The notes below the pieces were generated by a model. It saw only the letters and a program-made list of their open reading frames with translations. It searched no databases and had not been told where the DNA came from. DNA of 64,000 nt. Source: Bdellovibrionaceae bacterium UBA6502 (GTDB lineage Bacteria > Bdellovibrionota > Bdellovibrionia > Bdellovibrionales > UBA840). The stretch is from NCBI GenBank assembly GCA_002436415.1, contig DJMA01000004.1, positions 1-64,000 on the forward strand. Reading direction: 5' to 3'. Shown piece by piece: positions 19,201 through 27,361 of this stretch (position 1 is the first letter of the stretch; every line of letters begins with the position of its first letter). The position numbers and the translations under genes are program-made.

Positions 19201-19326
19201 ATTATCGGTGGTACGGCTGCATCAATCGTTTATACCTTCTTGTTAACTCCAATTGTGTATTGGTACTTAGAAAGACTACGTCGTTGGGTGGGAGCAAAGA
19301 AGAAAACTAAAACTGCGAGCGTGTAA
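16270..19326 (+). CDS. RND-family efflux transporter (AcrB-like) with atypical TM4/TM10
   Basis: Inner-membrane RND pump, 1018 aa. It has the family layout: TM1 at the start (VKRPAMTIVFILLFVLLGFVS), porter domain (SPRIDFPLVSVNVTYPGASPEEIE), TM2-6 cluster, second periplasmic loop and TM8-12. The TM4 proton-relay pair (D407-D408 in AcrB) corresponds to A398-N399 in TLIANAIVII. The TM10 lysine (K940) corresponds to N914 in VVNNAILILD. NN in TM10 occurs in SwrC-like RND proteins, but loss of both TM4 aspartates is unusual. The pump's energy coupling is therefore uncertain. It is third in a four-gene operon, with tetR one base downstream. Confidence 0.93.
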   Translation: MIEVFVKRPAMTIVFILLFVLLGFVSFFNLNVEQSPRIDFPLVSVNVTYPGASPEEIETQIIKKVEDVVVEISEIKSIKSRSFENFGYVLIEFKLSADVNVKSSEVKDKVDAIVNELPDGIDKPIVSRVDPFSKSVVEVALTSEKHTPKELFEFADKKLKNQFSKISGVGTVDLFGGEEREIRVELDPVQMKSKYISINEVVSALSTQNLNVPGGNIERDKNNISVRFVGEFNTLEKIRKLPLKASDGNSFTLEEVAKVYDGSKKPETLSRFNLKPVVTMSIKKISDGNEVEVGEGIVGLLPELQKSLPEGMKLEVASDTSTFIVKETMSTLQGIGLGIILTVLILFFFSGNWRLTVIAAVVIPSSVISALLLMDFSAFTINFITLLSMATSLGTLIANAIVIIESVMVHLEMGKSPQQAAIDGTKDVVIPVLASCGTNLVVFTPIAFMGGIVGQFMLQFGLSVVYATIFSLIASFTLTPMMCGALLKPIDKDADKKENFLVRGTNAIVGFILKEYKKIFAVMFKYPKTWILLVLGSLVWTFSLAPYVGNEFIPTSDEDRIQINLTLPQGSTIWETSRVSKEVEALAGNVPEVKNTLAVLGENGTENAKIILSLKDKEFRSRSDVEIITELTPEVAKIPNVEAEFKRGDGGGGGNADISVNVLGDDYQEMVKISKKLNEIMRDSGYFRSLTSSYKAPKEEVQFIPDLNKLEQYGVNGALLGSTIRASIYGDESNVYKEAGEEYDIRVEVGENYKGTPQDLENITILTSFGLVSLSDLGRFERTSAIPNIWRRDRFRIIQLNGYLAKSTAGTVQAELMAEFDKLEWPEAYSYQFVGNSESQEESGREIGKAFGLAILLTFMLLTAILNSFVHPITISSSIITSFGGVFVLLFFFDASINIASMLGIVMLVGLVVNNAILILDQTMVVQNRGVEDIKEALWQGIDEKFRAVLMTSIAIIAGALPQTWSPDLAKASMGLVIIGGTAASIVYTFLLTPIVYWYLERLRRWVGAKKKTKTASV

Positions 19327-19327
19327 A

Positions 19328-19960
19328 ATGGCAGAAGAACAAGGAACTAAAGAAAAAATTCTACAAGTGGCAGCCGAACTTTTCGCAAAGTTCGGTTTTG
19401 CCGGGACTTCGGTTAGAGACATTGCACAAAAGAGTGGAGTTAATCTATCTGCTGTAAACTATCACTTTGGAAGTAAGCATAATTTGTATTGGTCCACTGT
19501 ATGTGACGCTCACAACAAGGGCGAGTGTGAAGTAAATCGCCTGGTAGCTGAGTCGAAAGATTTAACGGATTTTGCAATACGCTTTTTTGATTTCCTTCTT
19601 GAAAACAAAGGCATGTTTCGCAGTATCATGAAGTTAATGCTTACAGACGGTGTTCCAGACCCAGATGAAGATATAGAACAAAACATAGCAGGCACTTTAA
19701 TGCCATTTGGATCTGATGATCTACGAGCATTTGTTCGAGAGCAATTAGGAGATCTTTCTGAGGACGCGATTAACTTTGTCGTATTTAATGTTTTTGCTCT
19801 TATCATTCATTTTGGGATGATGCATAGTAGTTCGAAAATTGAAATGTTAAAAGGCAGAAACCCTTTCATTGTTGAAGAAAACGCTCGAAAGGTTCTTGCT
19901 CATAATATTAAAGCAGTAGAAAACTATGTAGCACTAGTTGGTGATAAATTTCAGTTTTAG
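19328..19960 (+). CDS. TetR/AcrR-family repressor
   Basis: A 210-aa regulator. The N-terminal 55 residues form the TetR helix-turn-helix: KEKILQVAAELFAKFGFAGTSVRDIAQKSGVNLSAVNYHFGSK. The C-terminal helical ligand domain has the style of CecR/DUF1956-type regulators. It starts one base after the RND stop and is thus co-transcribed with the pump it most likely represses. Candidate operators are at 14181-14250. The inducer is not predictable from sequence. Confidence 0.92.
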   Translation: MAEEQGTKEKILQVAAELFAKFGFAGTSVRDIAQKSGVNLSAVNYHFGSKHNLYWSTVCDAHNKGECEVNRLVAESKDLTDFAIRFFDFLLENKGMFRSIMKLMLTDGVPDPDEDIEQNIAGTLMPFGSDDLRAFVREQLGDLSEDAINFVVFNVFALIIHFGMMHSSSKIEMLKGRNPFIVEENARKVLAHNIKAVENYVALVGDKFQF

Positions 19961-20047
19961 TGCTGGATATTTTTAAGAGTAATAACAAAATGCTTTTCCT
20001 TTTAATCTTTTAGGCTTTACTATCTTTTCATAGCGCAAGGATAGTAA

Positions 20048-21259
20048 ATGACTCAATTTCTACGCTCTTTAGGACCAGGACTTTTGTTCGCTGGCGCCTC
20101 TATTGGAGTTTCACATTTAATACAATCAACTCGTGCAGGTGGGCTATATGGTTTAGCTGCTTTTTTTCCAATATTGATCGCAATGATCATTAAGTATCCC
20201 GCATTTTTATTGGGTCCTCTCTACACAGAGATTTCTGGAAAGACTCTCCTCCAGGCTTATAGGGAGCAAGGAAAGTGGGCTCTGGCCATAGTTTGTTTGG
20301 TAGTTTTGCCGAGCATGTTTAGCGTAATCGCTGCTTTGGCTTTGTTAACCTCTGCTTTTATTATGGCAGCGTTTTCAATCGAAGCACCAATTTTAATGCT
20401 AGCGTCGCTTCTAGTTTTTTGTTTATCTCTGTTATCTGTCATTGGTGGTGTGGACGCGCTCAAGAAAATCATAAAACCAATTGCCGCGATAATGGGCTTG
20501 GGAGCAATTTTCATTACAATAGTATCGATTCGTAGTATTGATTTTTCGATAGCGACTTATTCATTTGATGCTCTTTTAGATTTTAAAAACTTTCCATTCT
20601 TATTGGCCCTGATGGGTTGGATGCCTGCTGGTATGGAATTACCACTGCTTCACTCGTTATGGATCCAGAAGAAACAGCAAAGCCAGATCGAATCCTACTT
20701 TAAAAAAGATTTTGATTTTGGCTACCTATTTACTCTTGTGTTTGCACTTTGCTTTGTCTTTGTCGGCCTTGGAGTTTTGTTTCAAATGAAAACGGAACTT
20801 CCTGGTAGTCCAGCCGGGTTTAGCATTGGTTTGTTGAAGGTATTTTCCAGCATTGTTGGTGAGGCCTGGGTCCCCCTAATAAGCCTTGGGATGATTGCTA
20901 TTTTATTTTCAACTCTACTTGCTGTTGCAGATGGTTTTCCAAGAGTGGTTGCTGAATTGGTTCCTGACCTAGTGCCTAAAAAACAGAGTTTAGTTCTCAC
21001 TTATTTCGTTCAGTGGATAGGAGCCATTGTGGTGATGAGCTTCTTTGGAAGTTCGATTAAGACAATGATCGACCTAGTTACAATGATTTCGTTTCTTACC
21101 GCACCAGTTTTTGCATTTTTAAATCACAGATGTTTTTACGGCCTTGGCCAAGACGCAAAGGGAGTATTGAATGGTGCTTTCGAGCTATATAGTAAACTGG
21201 GTATTTTTCTATTGAGTATTTTCAGCCTAATGTTTGTCGTAAGTAAACTGGCAATTTGA
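20048..21259 (+). CDS. NRAMP-like divalent metal transporter, atypical
   Basis: A 403-aa polytopic membrane protein of about 11 helices with the N-terminal NRAMP pattern (LRSLGPGLLFAGASIG). In TM1 the canonical DPGN metal motif is absent; the region reads ASIGVSHLIQSTRAGG. In TM6 the usual MPHN is replaced by MGWMPAGMELPLLHS. This puts it in a divergent NRAMP-related subfamily whose substrate cannot be assumed to be Mn2+ or Fe2+. AAGGATAG precedes the ATG. It is not part of the efflux operon (about 90 bp gap). Confidence 0.8.
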   Translation: MTQFLRSLGPGLLFAGASIGVSHLIQSTRAGGLYGLAAFFPILIAMIIKYPAFLLGPLYTEISGKTLLQAYREQGKWALAIVCLVVLPSMFSVIAALALLTSAFIMAAFSIEAPILMLASLLVFCLSLLSVIGGVDALKKIIKPIAAIMGLGAIFITIVSIRSIDFSIATYSFDALLDFKNFPFLLALMGWMPAGMELPLLHSLWIQKKQQSQIESYFKKDFDFGYLFTLVFALCFVFVGLGVLFQMKTELPGSPAGFSIGLLKVFSSIVGEAWVPLISLGMIAILFSTLLAVADGFPRVVAELVPDLVPKKQSLVLTYFVQWIGAIVVMSFFGSSIKTMIDLVTMISFLTAPVFAFLNHRCFYGLGQDAKGVLNGAFELYSKLGIFLLSIFSLMFVVSKLAI

Positions 21260-21263
21260 TGAA

Positions 21264-21292
21264 GGCAAAAAAAACGAAGCTTTTAGCTTCGT
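21264..21292 (-). terminator. Terminator of tRNA-Ser(UGA), probably bidirectional
   Basis: A 9-bp perfect stem AACGAAGCT (21272-21280) with AGCTTCGTT (21284-21292). The A8 tract on the left serves as a U-tract for the leftward tRNA transcript. The right side (TAATTTTAT) is weaker for the rightward transporter gene. Confidence 0.85.
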
Positions 21293-21309
21293 TAATTTTA
21301 TCGTTTAGA

Positions 21310-21399
21310 TGGCGGAGGGACAGGGATTCGAACCCTGGAGCCCCGTGAAGGGCTGCTAGTTTTCAAGACTAGTGCATTCAACCACTCTGCCATCCCTCC
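21310..21399 (-). tRNA. tRNA-Ser(UGA)
   Basis: A 90-nt class II tRNA on the minus strand. Acceptor GGAGGGA pairs with TCCCTCC, discriminator G, and the CCA end is encoded. The anticodon loop CTTGAAA gives UGA, closed by an ACTAG/CTAGT-type stem. There is a long variable arm (CAGCCCTTCACGGGGCT) and a T-loop GGTTCGAATCC. The long variable arm is the identity element read by SerRS. Confidence 0.97.
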
Positions 21400-21483
21400 G
21401 CGGAAATGTGAAAGTAATGATTTAATGGCATTTGGGCAAGGACTTTTCTATTGCTATGGAAATATTTATGATATTTTTCAAGG

Positions 21484-22212
21484 ATGAGTGAAATCAAAGC
21501 CTTAGCAAAGCGTCTCAAAGCAGCAAATAAAGTAGTAGTGTTTACGGGGGCTGGGGTATCGGTAGCCAGTGGTGTTCCAACCTTTAGGGATCCTGGTGGG
21601 CTTTGGGATAAATATAGTCCACAAGAATTGGCAAATGAAGAGGCATTTCGTAGGGACCCCTGCTTGGTTTGGGCCTGGTACCAGTGGAGACGGAAACTAA
21701 TTTTAGATTGTGAGCCCAACGAGGCCCACTTATCCTTGGCCAAATTAGAGACCATGATTAGTGATTTCTTAGTGGTAAGCCAAAACGTGGATGGCCTCCA
21801 TCAGCGAGCAGGAAGCAAGAATATTAAATGTCTGCATGGTGATATATTTGTTAACAGGTGCTTAGATTGTAAGAAGCTAAGTGATAGTAATCTCCTTGAT
21901 TTTCCTGAACCAGTGAGCTGTGAAAGTTGCGGTTCACTGTATCGACCCGGAGTTGTTTGGTTTGGGGAAAGTTTAGATAAGCGCAGCTTACAGGATTCGT
22001 GGCGGGCTGCTGAAAGATGTGATTTATTTTTAAGTGTTGGTACTGCGGCCAGCGTGCAACCCGCAGCGTCATTAATCGAAGTAGCCAAAGAAGCGGGAGC
22101 CTATGTTGTAGAGCTTAATCCCAATGGAACTTACGCCAGTGCTGGGGTCGATCTAATTATCAACGAGCCATCGGAAGTATTTTTCCCTAAATTATTGAAA
22201 GCTTTTGGCTAA
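21484..22212 (+). CDS. cobB: NAD-dependent protein deacylase, sirtuin class III
   Basis: A 242-aa sirtuin that removes acyl groups from lysines using NAD+. Rossmann motif TGAGVSVASGVPTFR starts at residue 21. QNVD is at 100-103 and the catalytic His is H118 (LHGDIF). The zinc cysteines are C126/C129 (CLDC) and C146/C149 (CESC). The Y66-x-x-R69 pair (YQWR) is the class III signature linked to desuccinylation and demalonylation as well as deacetylation. AAGGA precedes the ATG. It is flanked by tRNA-Ser and a lipoprotein protease, with no operon partner evident. Confidence 0.93.
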   Translation: MSEIKALAKRLKAANKVVVFTGAGVSVASGVPTFRDPGGLWDKYSPQELANEEAFRRDPCLVWAWYQWRRKLILDCEPNEAHLSLAKLETMISDFLVVSQNVDGLHQRAGSKNIKCLHGDIFVNRCLDCKKLSDSNLLDFPEPVSCESCGSLYRPGVVWFGESLDKRSLQDSWRAAERCDLFLSVGTAASVQPAASLIEVAKEAGAYVVELNPNGTYASAGVDLIINEPSEVFFPKLLKAFG

Positions 22213-22311
22213 TCTAAATTTTTCTTGGGATATTTAAGGTTTTTTAAGTAACAATTTCTATTACCAGCGAATAGCTTATAGAGGAACTCAATCGTCCGGG
22301 GGTAGAGGCTT

Positions 22312-23625
22312 GTGTTCTTAAAAAGTTTATGTCTTTTTAGCCTGTTACTGATTTCTACAGCCTGTAGTGATAATCCCCTGTTGCTAAATGATATTGCAAA
22401 AAAACGGGATCAAGTGGTCTATGGTGACGACGATCGAGTAGACTATTTTAACTCCTCCAGTGTACATGAAATCAAAATGTCAGAAGCGACTGCAGGCATA
22501 TTCTTGAGCTCAGATCTTAGTGAAACCGCGGAACACTACTACATTCAGCGAAGTTATTTGGGCAAAGAATATGGCCTTTGCTCTCGTGAGAGATTTTACT
22601 ATCAATCGGTTGGCCCCAGGTGCTCAGCAATCTTAGTTGCGAATGATTTAGTGCTTACGGCTGCACATTGTATTCAAGATCAATCGGTCTGTGACAAGGA
22701 TGAGTTGAAGTTTAATTTTGATTACAAACTTAAAAATTCATTCGATGTTTTGGACTATCTAAAAAAATCTGAGACTTATTCCTGCAAAAGGTTGTTATAC
22801 CATTCTGATTCTTTTCAAGAAGATTTTGCTTTGATTCAATTGGACCGTCCAGTGGTGGGCCATAAGCCAATTCAGAGCTTTCAAAAATTAGAGCAAACCA
22901 ATCTAGAGAATAAACTTGGTATGGTAGGCCATCCATTGGGTTTACCACAGAAGATTGCAAGAAATGGTCAGCTCCGTCGTTGGAGTAATTTTTCGGGAAT
23001 ACTAGAGATAGACGCTTTTTCAGGAAACTCAGGCTCAGCGGTTTACAACGAAGACAGTGGCGCCTTAGTGGGAGTATTGTCCAAAGGCGAAACTGATTTT
23101 GAAGATACTGGTGAGTGTTTAAAAGTTCGAAACTGTAAGAGTGGCGAATGTTCTGGCGAAGTGGTTTATTTTCTAACAAAGCTTACGAGTATTATTGAAA
23201 GATACAAACTAGATAAAAACCAAAGTTTCGATAAACCGATTCCACAAAGACCAATTATTTTTTCTTCCTTTTTTGAGGAAGAAATTCCTGATGGTAATTA
23301 CAAAGGCCTAAAATCTAAACTTCGAGTAAACCTTCTTCCTGAGGGGAAAAACGTATATATAGGCGTTGAGATTGAACACGAATGGATCGGGGATTTGAAA
23401 ATTTCTGTGGTCACACCAGGTGGAAAAGAGGTTTTACTTCGTAACCGAGAGGTTTGGAAGGCAAAAAACTTTGAAGGACTCTTTGGAATCAATCTAGTCT
23501 CAGCATCATCTTTAAGCCCTTTAAAAGAAGTGGATCAAAAAGGAGAGTGGACACTAAAAGTGATCGATACCTCTCGGGGAGATCGTGGAAAGCTCTTGAA
23601 CTGGCGCATTGTATATTATCAATAA
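22312..23625 (+). CDS. Lipoprotein trypsin-like serine protease with C-terminal P-domain
   Basis: A 437-aa exported enzyme. The N-terminal lipobox ISTAC (Cys18) predicts a lipoprotein. The chymotrypsin-fold triad is visible as H119 (LTAAHC), D171 (EDFALIQLD) and S240 (GNSGSAV). A C-terminal region of about 130 residues (IFSSFFEEEIPDG..VGVEIEHEWIGDLKISVVTPGGKEVLL..GEWTLKVIDTSRGDRGKLLNWRIVYY) is a proprotein-convertase P/homoB domain, a beta-sandwich common on secreted proteases. The start is GTG after GTAGAGG. In a predatory or scavenging bacterium it would fit extracellular protein degradation, but that is inference. Confidence 0.9.
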   Translation: MFLKSLCLFSLLLISTACSDNPLLLNDIAKKRDQVVYGDDDRVDYFNSSSVHEIKMSEATAGIFLSSDLSETAEHYYIQRSYLGKEYGLCSRERFYYQSVGPRCSAILVANDLVLTAAHCIQDQSVCDKDELKFNFDYKLKNSFDVLDYLKKSETYSCKRLLYHSDSFQEDFALIQLDRPVVGHKPIQSFQKLEQTNLENKLGMVGHPLGLPQKIARNGQLRRWSNFSGILEIDAFSGNSGSAVYNEDSGALVGVLSKGETDFEDTGECLKVRNCKSGECSGEVVYFLTKLTSIIERYKLDKNQSFDKPIPQRPIIFSSFFEEEIPDGNYKGLKSKLRVNLLPEGKNVYIGVEIEHEWIGDLKISVVTPGGKEVLLRNREVWKAKNFEGLFGINLVSASSLSPLKEVDQKGEWTLKVIDTSRGDRGKLLNWRIVYYQ

Positions 23626-23655
23626 AGCTTTTCTCAGCTTCTTTTTAATTTTGCC
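23625..23655 (+). terminator. Weak terminator after the protease gene
   Basis: AAGCT (23625-23629) and AGCTT (23636-23640) form a short 5-bp stem starting in the stop codon, followed by CTTCTTTTTAATTTT. The stem is short, so this is tentative. Confidence 0.35.
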
Positions 23656-23731
23656 TCAGCACAACTGCTCTGTAGTAGAATATAGATTCAAAATTCTTTA
23701 AGAAAGAGTTAAAAAACGAAAACCAAAATCT

Positions 23732-24385
23732 TTAGGCTTTCTTTGTTTCAACCGGTTTTTTTCGATCAGGATAAACGCTATTGCAAATTGGACATTCTAA
23801 GCCAAAGCATTTTCTTGCTTGGCAATACTCTCTTCCATAATAAATGATTTGCAAATGCAAAGCATTCCAACGTTCTTTAGGAAAAAGCTTTTTGCAGTCT
23901 TCCTCAGTTTTAGCCACACTTGCCCCGTTGGTTAAACCCCATCGTTGAGCGAGGCGATGAATATGAGTATCTACAGGAAAGGAAGGGACTCCAAAGCTTT
24001 GTGCAATAACAACAGAGGCTGTCTTATGACCAACGCCAGGAAGTCTTTCAAGTGCTTCCATATCGGCGGGCACGATCGAATTGTGTTCCTCGATTAAGAT
24101 TTCACTGAGTCTGTGTATTGCCTTTGATTTTCTAGGAGAAAGACCACAGGGCTTAATGATTTCTCGAATCTCCTCAACATCTAGCTTAACCATCTTTTGG
24201 GGAGTGTCTGCTTTTTTAAAAAGAGCTGGGGTAACTTGGTTTACTCGTTCGTCGGTACATTGAGCAGACAAGAGCACAGCAATCAATAAAGTATAAGGAT
24301 CTTTATGGTCCAAAGGAATAGGGGGATTAGGGTAATAGTCCTGAAGTGCCTGATTAATAAATTCAGCTCTTTGTTTTTTTGTCAT
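23732..24385 (-). CDS. nth: Endonuclease III
   Basis: DNA glycosylase/AP lyase for oxidised pyrimidines in base-excision repair. The 217-aa protein has the helix-hairpin-helix LPGVGHKTA with catalytic K121, and the catalytic Asp139 in PVDTHIHRLAQRWGL. The C-terminal iron-sulfur region has C188, C193, C198 and C201, that is C-x4-C-x4-C-x2-C. The E. coli pattern is C-x6-C-x2-C-x5-C, so cluster ligation differs or is a lineage variant. It converges on the protease gene. Confidence 0.95.
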   Translation of the reverse strand: MTKKQRAEFINQALQDYYPNPPIPLDHKDPYTLLIAVLLSAQCTDERVNQVTPALFKKADTPQKMVKLDVEEIREIIKPCGLSPRKSKAIHRLSEILIEEHNSIVPADMEALERLPGVGHKTASVVIAQSFGVPSFPVDTHIHRLAQRWGLTNGASVAKTEEDCKKLFPKERWNALHLQIIYYGREYCQARKCFGLECPICNSVYPDRKKPVETKKA

Positions 24386-24462
24386 GCTACTAGCTTTCCT
24401 CTCTCTTGGGGTATAAACTATGCTTTAAGAAGATTCAACTGAATCTAAGTAAAGAGGGTAAT

Positions 24463-26502
24463 ATGGCTATAGAGAATTTATTGAACGAATCAAACTTAAA
24501 ATACAATGCAGTAGATTTCGGTAGTTTTAAGGAAGAAGATTATTTACCAGCCGTAAAACAGGCCATCGCAAAAGGTAAGGCTGAAATAGAAGAACTTAAA
24601 AATAATTCGGAATCTCCTAGCTTTGAGAATACAATTGAAAAACTGGAAAGCTGTGGATTAGAGGTAGATCGTGTATTAACAGTGTTCTACAACTTATACA
24701 GTGCAGAAGCTTCTGAAAATTTACAAACATTAGCGCCACAGATCTCAGGTTTAACTGCTAATTTTTCTAGTGATATTAATTTAGATGCAGATCTTTTTGA
24801 GAGAGTAAAAGCGGTATATGATCAAAGAGAGAGCTTGAGTTTAAGTGAAGAACAAAAAACTCTTTTAAGAAAAACTTATATTGGTTTTGTTAGAAATGGA
24901 GCTCTTTTAGATCAAGAAAAGAAAGAGAAACTGCGTGAGATAGATGCGCGTTTGGCTGAGGTGAGTCCAAAGTTTTCAGAAAACATTTTAAAGCAAACAA
25001 ATGCATTTGAGCTTGAAATTACTGATGAGAGCAAGTTGGCAGGTCTACCAGATTCTTTTATTGAAGGTGCCAGAGAGTTGGCTTTAGAAAAGGGCTTAAA
25101 GAAGAAGGCTTGGATTGTAAATTTAGACGCACCAAGTTTTGTACCATTTTTAAAGTACTCAGAGATAAGAGATCTAAGAAAAGAGGTTTGGAAAGCTTAT
25201 CAATCGAGATGCGCTGGTGGAGAATTTTCTAACATAGATATAGTTAAAGAGATCGTTAGCTTAAGACACCAAAGAGCAAAAATACTCGGTTACGAAAACC
25301 ATGCAGAGTATGTTTTAGAAGAGCGCATGGCGAAAAAGCCCGAGAATGTAATCGCATTTTTAGACAAACTAAAATCACCAAGTAAAGCTGCTGCAGAAAA
25401 GGATTTAGAGGAATTAAAGAAATTTGCAAAGGATCAGGGTTTAGAGGATGAGTTAATGCCGTGGGATTTCAGTTTTTATTCTGAAAAACTAAAAATAGCC
25501 CAGTATGATTTTGACTCTGAACAACTGAAGCCATATTTACCGGTAGAAAAATGTATTGCTGGTGCTTTTGGTTTAGCGGAAAAATTGTTTGAAATTCGCT
25601 TCGAAAAAAATACTGAACTACCTACTTATCATCCAGATGTTCAATGTTATGAAGTGTTTGATAAAAAAGACGATAGCTTTGTTGGTTTGTTTTATGCTGA
25701 CTTTTTTCCTAGGGCAACCAAACGAGCGGGTGCTTGGATGACGAGTTACAAGTCTCAGGGATATTACTCAGGAAAGCAGCAAAGACCGCATGTAAGTATT
25801 GTGTGTAATTTCACTAAGCCGACCAAGGGAAAGCCTTCCTTGTTGACCTTCATGGAATTAGAAACTTTATTTCATGAGTTCGGTCATAGTCTACATGGTC
25901 TTCTTTCTAAATGTAGGTACAAGAGTCTTGGAGGTACGAATGTGCATTGGGATTTTGTGGAGCTACCCTCGCAGTTTATGGAAAACTGGTTATTAGAAAA
26001 AGCGGTTTTAGATGAGTTTGCAGCTCATTACGAGACGGGAGAAAAAATTCCTCAGGAATTAATTGAGAAGCTTCAAAAAAGCAGTCACTTTCAAGCTGGG
26101 TATCAGAGTTTGCGTCAGTTAAATTTTGCATACTTAGATATGGCTTGGCACGGAAAGTATTTAGACAATATTGATGATGTGGTAGCTTTTGAAAGAGAAG
26201 CAACCAAAGACACTAGTCTATTTGATCCAATTGAGGGTACACTTTCATCAACTGGTTTTGCGCACATTTTTGCTGGTGGCTATTCTGCTGGATATTACTC
26301 CTATAAATGGGCCGAAGTTTTAGATGCAGATGCCTTTGAGCATTTCAAAGAGAATAATTTATTCGATCAAAGTGTTGCTAGAAGCTATAAAGAAAATATC
26401 CTTGAAAAAGGTGGAAGTGAAGAGCCTGATACTCTTTATAGAAGGTTCAGAGGTAAAGATCCTGATCCAAATGCTTTATTGAGAAGAGACGGATTATTAT
26501 AG
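24463..26502 (+). CDS. prlC: M3-family oligopeptidase (oligopeptidase A-like)
   Basis: Cytoplasmic zinc metallopeptidase that degrades short peptides. The HEFGH zinc motif is in LETLFHEFGHSLHGLL, followed by a downstream Glu-containing segment (DFVELPSQFMENWL) typical of M3A enzymes. The start at 24463 is set by AGAGGG (24453-24458). An upstream in-frame ATG at 24406 would add 19 residues with no ribosome-binding site. The resulting 679 aa equals the usual length. It is followed directly by a strong terminator. It is divergent from nth (about 80 bp). Confidence 0.95.
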   Translation: MAIENLLNESNLKYNAVDFGSFKEEDYLPAVKQAIAKGKAEIEELKNNSESPSFENTIEKLESCGLEVDRVLTVFYNLYSAEASENLQTLAPQISGLTANFSSDINLDADLFERVKAVYDQRESLSLSEEQKTLLRKTYIGFVRNGALLDQEKKEKLREIDARLAEVSPKFSENILKQTNAFELEITDESKLAGLPDSFIEGARELALEKGLKKKAWIVNLDAPSFVPFLKYSEIRDLRKEVWKAYQSRCAGGEFSNIDIVKEIVSLRHQRAKILGYENHAEYVLEERMAKKPENVIAFLDKLKSPSKAAAEKDLEELKKFAKDQGLEDELMPWDFSFYSEKLKIAQYDFDSEQLKPYLPVEKCIAGAFGLAEKLFEIRFEKNTELPTYHPDVQCYEVFDKKDDSFVGLFYADFFPRATKRAGAWMTSYKSQGYYSGKQQRPHVSIVCNFTKPTKGKPSLLTFMELETLFHEFGHSLHGLLSKCRYKSLGGTNVHWDFVELPSQFMENWLLEKAVLDEFAAHYETGEKIPQELIEKLQKSSHFQAGYQSLRQLNFAYLDMAWHGKYLDNIDDVVAFEREATKDTSLFDPIEGTLSSTGFAHIFAGGYSAGYYSYKWAEVLDADAFEHFKENNLFDQSVARSYKENILEKGGSEEPDTLYRRFRGKDPDPNALLRRDGLL

Positions 26503-26522
26503 TTTAGAAATTGATTTTAAAT

Positions 26523-26556
26523 AAAAGAGAAAGCTAAGAGGCTTTCTCTTTTTTTT
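26523..26556 (+). terminator. Terminator after the M3 peptidase gene
   Basis: Perfect 12-bp stem AAAAGAGAAAGC (26523-26534) with GCTTTCTCTTTT (26541-26552), loop TAAGAG, followed by T residues. Its right arm lies inside the last codons of the convergent response-regulator gene (the KKEKAS tail), so one sequence serves as both terminator and coding DNA. Confidence 0.9.
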
Positions 26557-27208
26557 GTGGTGTAGCATCAATGCCATTAGCATTTAGCTGATTTGTATAC
26601 TCGTCAAACAAAAGTGTTACAGCATCTGCCCTTGGGCCGCGATCACTGTCTTTGATGTCAAATTTTACAACCTGTCCTTTGAATAATTGTGTGTATTTAT
26701 TTTTTGGAAAAACGTCAGCGGCATTAACATACAAAGGTTTTTCTCTGTTTAACACTCGCAGAAGTCCCCAGCCCTTATCGTGGTAAAAACACATTACTTT
26801 ACCTAGATTATCTGAAGGAACTCCAGTTAACATTGAAATGTTTCTTAAAAGCTGGAGGTCTGCAATTTCACCAAGATGATCAGAGATCATGTTTCCAAGT
26901 TTCTTTGTAGACAAAGGCTTTTGAAAAAATAGGTAATTTTCGGGATTGATTTTTACTTCACCGCTAATCGCTATAATAGGAACAAAAATATTCTCTTTCA
27001 CTAAAGTCTCAGCTAGTTCTGTACCCTTCATGTCTGGAAGGTTAATATCAGTAACTACCAGATCAGGAGTCTTAGTTCTGATACGTTTTAGGGCTTCAGT
27101 GCTAGTATGAGTTTCAATAACTTCAAAACCTCTTCTTGAAAACTCTTTGGCAAGCATTTCAGTAATCATAGGTTCGTCGTCATTGATCAAAATGGTTTTC
27201 TTTTTCAT
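26534..27208 (-). CDS. Response regulator fused to a cold-shock domain
   Basis: About 224 aa from the ATG at 27208, preceded by GGGGAAA; an ATG at 27223 adds five residues. Numbering from the longer form, residues 9-118 are a CheY-like receiver: acidic pair D15-D16, phospho-acceptor D59 (VVTDINLPDMKG), S87 in AISGE and K102 in FQKPLS. Residues about 141-205 align with the CspA cold-shock fold: GKVMCFYHDKGWGLL for GIVKWFNADKGFGFI, LYVNAADVF for VFVHFSAI, and FKGQVVKFDI..DRGPRADAV for the last strands. A phosphorylation-controlled RNA or single-strand DNA binder is a reasonable inference. No kinase is adjacent. Confidence 0.85.
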   Translation of the reverse strand: MKKKTILINDDEPMITEMLAKEFSRRGFEVIETHTSTEALKRIRTKTPDLVVTDINLPDMKGTELAETLVKENIFVPIIAISGEVKINPENYLFFQKPLSTKKLGNMISDHLGEIADLQLLRNISMLTGVPSDNLGKVMCFYHDKGWGLLRVLNREKPLYVNAADVFPKNKYTQLFKGQVVKFDIKDSDRGPRADAVTLLFDEYTNQLNANGIDATPQKKEKAS

Positions 27209-27361
27209 AAATATTTTCCCCATGCTCTAATATCGACTATTTTCCTATGTGACATAAGGAAAGAAAAGGAATTGAGTTGATCTTAACTAAGAACCAGTCT
27301 TTTGGGCGTAATTCTACCTTCGATTCGCCCAATTTTATTTTATTGTCTACTTAATAATTTC

